64,000 nucleotides of DNA, taken from contig JANMNO010000071.1 in the NCBI GenBank assembly GCA_031374115.1, positions 1 to 64,000 on the forward strand. Direction: 5' to 3'. Below the pieces are notes generated by a model that saw only the letters and a list, made by a program, of their open reading frames with translations, was not told where the DNA came from and ran no database searches. The stretch is from JAKFWF01 sp031374115. GTDB lineage: Bacteria > Pseudomonadota > Alphaproteobacteria > Rhizobiales > Hyphomicrobiaceae. The translations under genes were made by a program, and so were the position numbers. Below are positions 60,149-64,000 of this stretch, piece by piece (the first letter of the stretch is position 1; each line of letters opens with the position of its first letter).

Positions 60149-60904
60149 TCAGCCGCGACCGACGAACGGCATCTTCGTTGCCATGATCGTCATGAACTGC
60201 ACGTTGGCATCCAAGGGCAAGCTCGCCATGTAGCGCACCGCACTCGCGACATGAGCGACATCCATCACTGCTTCCGGCGCGATCTGGCCATTCGCTTGCG
60301 GCACACCCGCTTTCATTCGTCCGCCCATCGCCGTATCGGCATTACCGACGTCGATCTGGCTGCAGGCGATATCGTCGATGCGGCCGTCGAGCGAGATGCA
60401 TTTCGTCAACCCAGTGATAGCGTGCTTTGTCGCGGTGTAGGCGACCGACATCGGACGCGGTGCGTGGGCCGAGATCGAACCGTTGTTGATGATGCGACCG
60501 CCCTTGGGGCTCTGCGCCTTCATGATCTTGATCGCCTCTTGCGCGCATTGAAAGCACGCCGTGAGGTTGAGATCCACAACTTGTTTGAACTTGGCGATAT
60601 CGATGTCTTCCATCGGTCCGGCTGGTAGACCCATGCCGGCGTTGTTGAACAGAACATCGAGGCGTCCGAAGGCTTCCTTGGTCTTGGCGAACAGTGTGGC
60701 CACCTGCTTTGGGTCGGATACGTCGGTCGGCACGGCGAGCATTTGGCCGCCGCCCTTCGCAGCCATAGACGCCGTCTTTTCCAACTCGTCGCCGCGACGT
60801 CCGGCGAGCACGACGTTGTAGCCGTCTGCCTGCAGAGCCAGCGCCGAAGCGCGCCCAATGCCCGAGCCGGCACCAGTGACGAGAGCAACCTTTGTGTGAG
60901 CCAT
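60149..60904 (-). CDS. SDR family oxidoreductase (aromatic cluster)
   Basis: A 251-residue classical SDR from ATG 60904 (MAHTKVALVTGAGSGIG), with AGGAGAAGG upstream. The cofactor loop is TGAGSGIG near 10-17, NNAG in LFNNAGMGLPAG, catalytic Ser in NNGSISAHAPRPM and YTATKHAITGL. The GRRGDE after beta-2 suggests NADP. It lies downstream of the Rieske gene (105 bases) in the same direction, so it may oxidise or reduce a product of that oxygenase. Confidence 0.87.
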   Translation of the reverse strand: MAHTKVALVTGAGSGIGRASALALQADGYNVVLAGRRGDELEKTASMAAKGGGQMLAVPTDVSDPKQVATLFAKTKEAFGRLDVLFNNAGMGLPAGPMEDIDIAKFKQVVDLNLTACFQCAQEAIKIMKAQSPKGGRIINNGSISAHAPRPMSVAYTATKHAITGLTKCISLDGRIDDIACSQIDVGNADTAMGGRMKAGVPQANGQIAPEAVMDVAHVASAVRYMASLPLDANVQFMTIMATKMPFVGRG

Positions 60905-61009
60905 GAACGCCTTCTCCTGATGTTGTTGTTGATTGGTGTCGACGGGAGGTAACATTCCACCCTTACCGATGCCAGCCTGCCTTACAACGGGCCGCCATGC
61001 GATCGCCAC

Positions 61010-62179
61010 TTAAGACTTCGCGGCTTCGGGCGCTAGCCTCCTTGCCAGATAGCCGATGAAGTCGTGAATCTCGCGCTCCATCCATGATAGCGGACCCGGT
61101 TTCGATAGTGGCGCCTTTGCGCCCTGATAGATGCCTTGCACGACGAGTTTGTCCTCGTCGTTGACCTTGTCGAAAAACGCGATCGTATCGGCGACGAATT
61201 TGTCCTTGTCGTCGAGTGCTGCGTAACGCTCGGGCGCGACGGCCACGCCAAAGCGCACATCGACATGACCTGTCCCTCGCGGTCGCAGCGACAAATACCA
61301 AAGGTGATCGGGTGCCAGCACATACATGTGCGAGGGGAACACCGTCGGCATCACCGACGTATGGCGCCATTCATCCGTCAGCCGCGTATTCGTCTTGTGC
61401 GCAAGCCCATACACGGCGTCGGCATTCTTGGTGAAAGTCTGATAGGTGAAGTGATCGAATTTTTGGTTTGGAAAGCCGTTGGTCTCGACCGGGAACCACG
61501 CGCCGACAGTTGCCTTGTGCGTGACCGGCAGATGATAGCTCTCCATGAAGTTCTCGGTCAGCAGCTTCCAATTCGTGTCCCAAACGTAATCGTAACGCGC
61601 GACGGGAATATAGTGCTCCTGCGCGTATCGATCTGTCACTCCGGCCAACGGCGCAAGCATCCCGGCGACGCTCGCGGCCTGCTCGTTCAGCGTTACATAG
61701 ATCCACCCCTGCCAGATCTCGGTGCGGATCGCGGGGAGCTTGTGATCGCGCGGCTTGAACGTGCCGCCGGGGACGCTATGAGACGCACCCATATGCGGCG
61801 CGCCGATCAATCGACCCTCGATATCATAGGTCCACGCATGATAGGGACAGACGATGCGCTTTGCGTTGCCGCATCCGTCGAGCAGCCGCATCATCCGATG
61901 CAGACAGACGTTGGCGTGGGTCTTGATTGCGCCGTCGCTGGTGCGAAACGCCACCACCGGTTGATCGCCGATCACGAATGTCAGGTAGTCGCCAGCGTTC
62001 GGGATGTCCGAAGTCCGCCCGAGGCAAAGCCATTCCTTGGCAAAGATTTCCTCATGCTCAAGCGCCAGCACGTCTTCCGATCGATAGAGGCCTGGGTGCA
62101 TCGCCGTCGCCTCACCCAACGGCTTCGACGCCGACATGGCAAGCGACTGCAATAACGTTTCGAGCGTCGGCTTTGTCAT
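61010..62179 (-). CDS. Rieske non-heme iron oxygenase, catalytic (alpha) subunit
   Basis: About 389 residues from ATG 62179 (MTKPTLETLL). The Rieske [2Fe-2S] ligands are Cys92, His94, Cys111 and His114 (VCLHRM and CPYHAWTYD). The mononuclear-iron site is in NWKLLTENFMESYHLPVTHK, with His residues and the bridging acid nearby. The C-terminal SRPBCC-like catalytic domain follows. No beta subunit gene is adjacent, so it belongs to the one-subunit group acting on amines, betaines or aromatic ethers. The reductase must be elsewhere. It is in the same direction as boxB and the cupin. Confidence 0.9.
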   Translation of the reverse strand: MTKPTLETLLQSLAMSASKPLGEATAMHPGLYRSEDVLALEHEEIFAKEWLCLGRTSDIPNAGDYLTFVIGDQPVVAFRTSDGAIKTHANVCLHRMMRLLDGCGNAKRIVCPYHAWTYDIEGRLIGAPHMGASHSVPGGTFKPRDHKLPAIRTEIWQGWIYVTLNEQAASVAGMLAPLAGVTDRYAQEHYIPVARYDYVWDTNWKLLTENFMESYHLPVTHKATVGAWFPVETNGFPNQKFDHFTYQTFTKNADAVYGLAHKTNTRLTDEWRHTSVMPTVFPSHMYVLAPDHLWYLSLRPRGTGHVDVRFGVAVAPERYAALDDKDKFVADTIAFFDKVNDEDKLVVQGIYQGAKAPLSKPGPLSWMEREIHDFIGYLARRLAPEAAKS

Positions 62180-62246
62180 CGTGCGCATCCTCTGCTTCAT
62201 GGACTGAAGCAAAAATCTTCAAGCCCGCCAAGCCTCGTCAGCTCAC

Positions 62247-62573
62247 TCACCCCGGTTTGTGGGCACCGTAAAACAGCACCCAAGTTGCGAAGTCATCAGT
62301 GAAATTGGAGAACCGATGCGGCTCGTGGGCAGCGACGAACAGTACATCGCCGGGCGCAAACTGCACCTTTTCAGTGCCGCGCTCGAAGGTGCCCGAGCCG
62401 GCGATCACGAAGTAAAGCTCATCTTGGTCGTGCGGCGTCTGGTTATCGACGCCCTTTGGGGCGTAGTGGCGCACCTCGATATCCGCCGTACCGATCACCA
62501 GCGACGATAATCGTCCGGGCGGAAACGGCAGCTTGGCGGCTTCTGCCGCGGTCATGCGTGTGGGAATGATCAT
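62247..62573 (-). CDS. cupin domain protein
   Basis: A 108-residue single cupin. Metal-type ligands are visible in TPHDQDELYFVIAG (His, Glu) and HEPHRFSNF (His), with the usual GxGTFERG and FAPGDVLFV strands. Small cupins of this size act as regulators, isomerases or ring-cleavage helpers. Its position between boxB and the Rieske gene suggests a role in that pathway, but no reaction can be named. Confidence 0.8.
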   Translation of the reverse strand: MIIPTRMTAAEAAKLPFPPGRLSSLVIGTADIEVRHYAPKGVDNQTPHDQDELYFVIAGSGTFERGTEKVQFAPGDVLFVAAHEPHRFSNFTDDFATWVLFYGAHKPG

Positions 62574-62638
62574 GGCGGGGGCTCCATAAAATGCCCCGCC
62601 ACAGTAGGTGCTTGTCGACGGCTACGAAAGAGCCCCGC

Positions 62639-64000
62639 TCAAGCCCGGTGGATCTTTACGTACTCGAAGTCCCCATCCTTGTTGTCGATGCCGACCTTCG
62701 GTGCGGCGATCCAGCCTGCATACTTGCCGCGATCCCAGCACGGTTGCATCAGCGATGCGATGAAATCGCCGTCGTCCTTCGAGGGCAGCCAGCTATCGGC
62801 GTGTTTGACCCACTCGACATCGGACATCAACTTCGCGTCGGGCGAGGCCTTTATGCCTTTGAACTCGCCGATGTGCCGATTGAAGGCCACCGACGGCAAT
62901 TTTATCTGGAAGTTGACGCCTTGCTTCTCGATGATCTTGTTCCAGCGGTTGATGCCGCCCCGACAATCCTTCACGTAATCATCGCGCAGGCGCATGTTAA
63001 GCGCGGTGAGCGCCGGCTCATCGACCGACCGCAGCTCGCCATTGACCAGCTTCAGCACCGGATAAATTGCGCGCGACAGCTCGTGATCGTCCTCGATCTT
63101 GGTTTCCATGAACCGGCCCTTGACGCCCGAGTGGTAGAAATTCGCGGCATTGGTCGAGACTTCGGAGCCGAACAGATCGAGCGACAACGAGAAGTGCAGA
63201 TTGGCTTTCTTCTGCAACGTCGGCAGATCGATCACGCCAAGGGCGCGAATTTTCGCAATGTCGTAGGGGTCTTCGATGCCGGCAGCCTTCATCGCCTGGC
63301 ACGTGCGCTCGATCGTGCGCCCGACACCGGTCTCGCCAACGAACATGTGGTGCGCTTCTTCCGTCAGCATGAAGCGGCATGTGCGCGACATCGGATCGAA
63401 GCCGGATTGCGCGAGGCTCTCCAACTGCATCTTGCCGTCACGATCCGTGAAAAACGTGAACATGAAGAACGACAACCAATCGGGCGTTACTTCGTTAAAG
63501 GCGCCCAGCATGCGGGGCTGATCGATATCGCCCGAGCGGCGCTGCAGCAGGCCGTCGGCTTCCTCGCGGCCATCCTTGCCGAAATATTTGTGCAGTAGGT
63601 AGACCATGGCCCAGAGGTGCCGGCCTTCTTCGACGTTGACCTGAAAGAGATTGCGCATGTCGTAGAGCGACGGCGCGGTCTTGCCGAGGTGCCGCTGCTG
63701 CTCGACGGAAGCCGGCTCCGTATCACCCTGGATGACGATCAGGCGACGCAGCATCGCCCGATATTCGCCTGGCACTTCCTGCCACGCCTTCTCACCCTTG
63801 TGCGCGCCAAAGTTGACCTTGCGCTCGGTATCTTGCGGCGCGAGAAGGATGCCCCAGCGATACTCCGGCATTTTCACGTAATCGAACTTGGCCCAGCCTT
63901 TCGGGTCGATCGAGATTGCCGTCCGCAGATAGACGTCCGACGTCTGGAAGCCATCGGGACCTTGCGCCATCCACCAATCGATGTAGCCCGGATGCCATTG
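62639..64000 (-). CDS. boxB: benzoyl-CoA 2,3-epoxidase subunit BoxB (5' end outside the window)
   Basis: The frame runs to the window edge (last codons read QWHPGYIDWWMAQG at 63998-ish), and known BoxB starts about 20-30 residues further out. About 454 residues are visible of roughly 475. Di-iron ligands are in NVEEGRHLWAMVYLL (ExxH) and LTEEAHHMF (ExxH). DVYLRTAISIDPKGWAKFDY and the NLHFSLSLDLFGSEVS region match the family closely. BoxB epoxidises benzoyl-CoA using O2 with the reductase BoxA, in the aerobic box pathway. boxA and boxC are not visible and may lie to the right. Confidence 0.92.
   Translation of the reverse strand, partial: QWHPGYIDWWMAQGPDGFQTSDVYLRTAISIDPKGWAKFDYVKMPEYRWGILLAPQDTERKVNFGAHKGEKAWQEVPGEYRAMLRRLIVIQGDTEPASVEQQRHLGKTAPSLYDMRNLFQVNVEEGRHLWAMVYLLHKYFGKDGREEADGLLQRRSGDIDQPRMLGAFNEVTPDWLSFFMFTFFTDRDGKMQLESLAQSGFDPMSRTCRFMLTEEAHHMFVGETGVGRTIERTCQAMKAAGIEDPYDIAKIRALGVIDLPTLQKKANLHFSLSLDLFGSEVSTNAANFYHSGVKGRFMETKIEDDHELSRAIYPVLKLVNGELRSVDEPALTALNMRLRDDYVKDCRGGINRWNKIIEKQGVNFQIKLPSVAFNRHIGEFKGIKASPDAKLMSDVEWVKHADSWLPSKDDGDFIASLMQPCWDRGKYAGWIAAPKVGIDNKDGDFEYVKIHRA

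Noticed and set aside
61136..62155. Plus-strand 339-codon frame within the Rieske gene
   Set aside because: Antisense to a protein with intact Rieske ligands; the composition is Arg/His/Val-rich, as in other shadows.
62591..63598. Plus-strand 335-codon frame within boxB
   Set aside because: Antisense to a clearly identified BoxB; no recognisable domain.
1..64000. tRNA, rRNA, CRISPR, insertion sequence, integrase or prophage
   Set aside because: Looked for conserved tRNA arms, direct repeats with spacers, transposase-like proteins and phage genes; none was seen.

Overview
The window looks like chromosomal DNA of an alphaproteobacterium, most likely Hyphomicrobiales (Rhizobiales) or a close relative. 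The GC content is about 60% by eye. The block pyrB - pyrC-like - plsY - dprA - topA - rnr - DUF983 (29.2-39.2 kb) is a gene order familiar from that order. A LdtR-type MarR regulator sits beside an L,D-transpeptidase, and there is an RpoE/ChrR pair, a DUF2076 protein and a small HNGGPPLDE-type protein. I found no transposases, integrases, phage genes, CRISPR arrays, rRNA or tRNA genes.

Layout. 0-11.1 kb: a compact divergent catabolic cluster. Five genes run leftward (class V PLP enzyme, 3-hydroxyacyl-CoA-dehydrogenase-like protein, epimerase/dehydratase, SDR, dimethylformamidase large-subunit-like protein). Four run rightward (M19 dipeptidase-like protein, Ldh-family reductase, a 556-aa protein of unknown family, DUF3726 protein). 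Four junctions are ATGA overlaps. I read this as one uncharacterised amide/amino-acid pathway, and it is my best candidate for a new system. 11.1-13.1 kb: SDR plus the ChrR/RpoE singlet-oxygen switch with a possible autoregulated promoter. 13.3-19.2 kb: Kef-type antiporter coupled to a PfkB kinase, and a threonine-aldolase-like gene between two EamA exporters. 19.4-22.5 kb: small secreted protein, Gph phosphatase and two RNA methyltransferases. 22.7-28.4 kb: Tat-type superoxide dismutase, an extensin-like cell-wall protein with a split domain, a 3-hydroxyisobutyryl-CoA-hydrolase-like enzyme, ldtR and its L,D-transpeptidase.

28.4-39.2 kb is the housekeeping core: pyrimidine synthesis, phospholipid synthesis, DNA uptake/processing, topoisomerase I and RNase R. 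39.2-50.1 kb holds a HAD phosphatase, a cytochrome P450, an unknown membrane-anchored protein, a FolM-like pteridine reductase with FolB, two tandem GH73 glucosaminidases, a third EamA exporter, a Cys/Met-metabolism PLP enzyme and a TTC38-like TPR protein. 50.2-55.1 kb carries SDR, MaoC hydratase, TPR protein, zinc alcohol dehydrogenase and an orphan TRAP binding protein. 55.2-60.1 kb has DUF2076, a small conserved protein, an XRE-cupin regulator, gltX, a cold-shock gene with a clear terminator and a secreted protein. 60.1-64.0 kb is a leftward aromatic-type oxygenation group: BoxB (cut by the window edge), cupin, Rieske oxygenase and SDR.

Themes: envelope remodelling (two GH73 enzymes, L,D-transpeptidase, extensin-like peptidase fold), oxidative stress (RpoE/ChrR, SOD, Kef antiporter), and oxidation or hydrolysis of unusual carbon/nitrogen compounds. 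Functions are assigned by recognising motifs in the translated sequence; no database search was possible.
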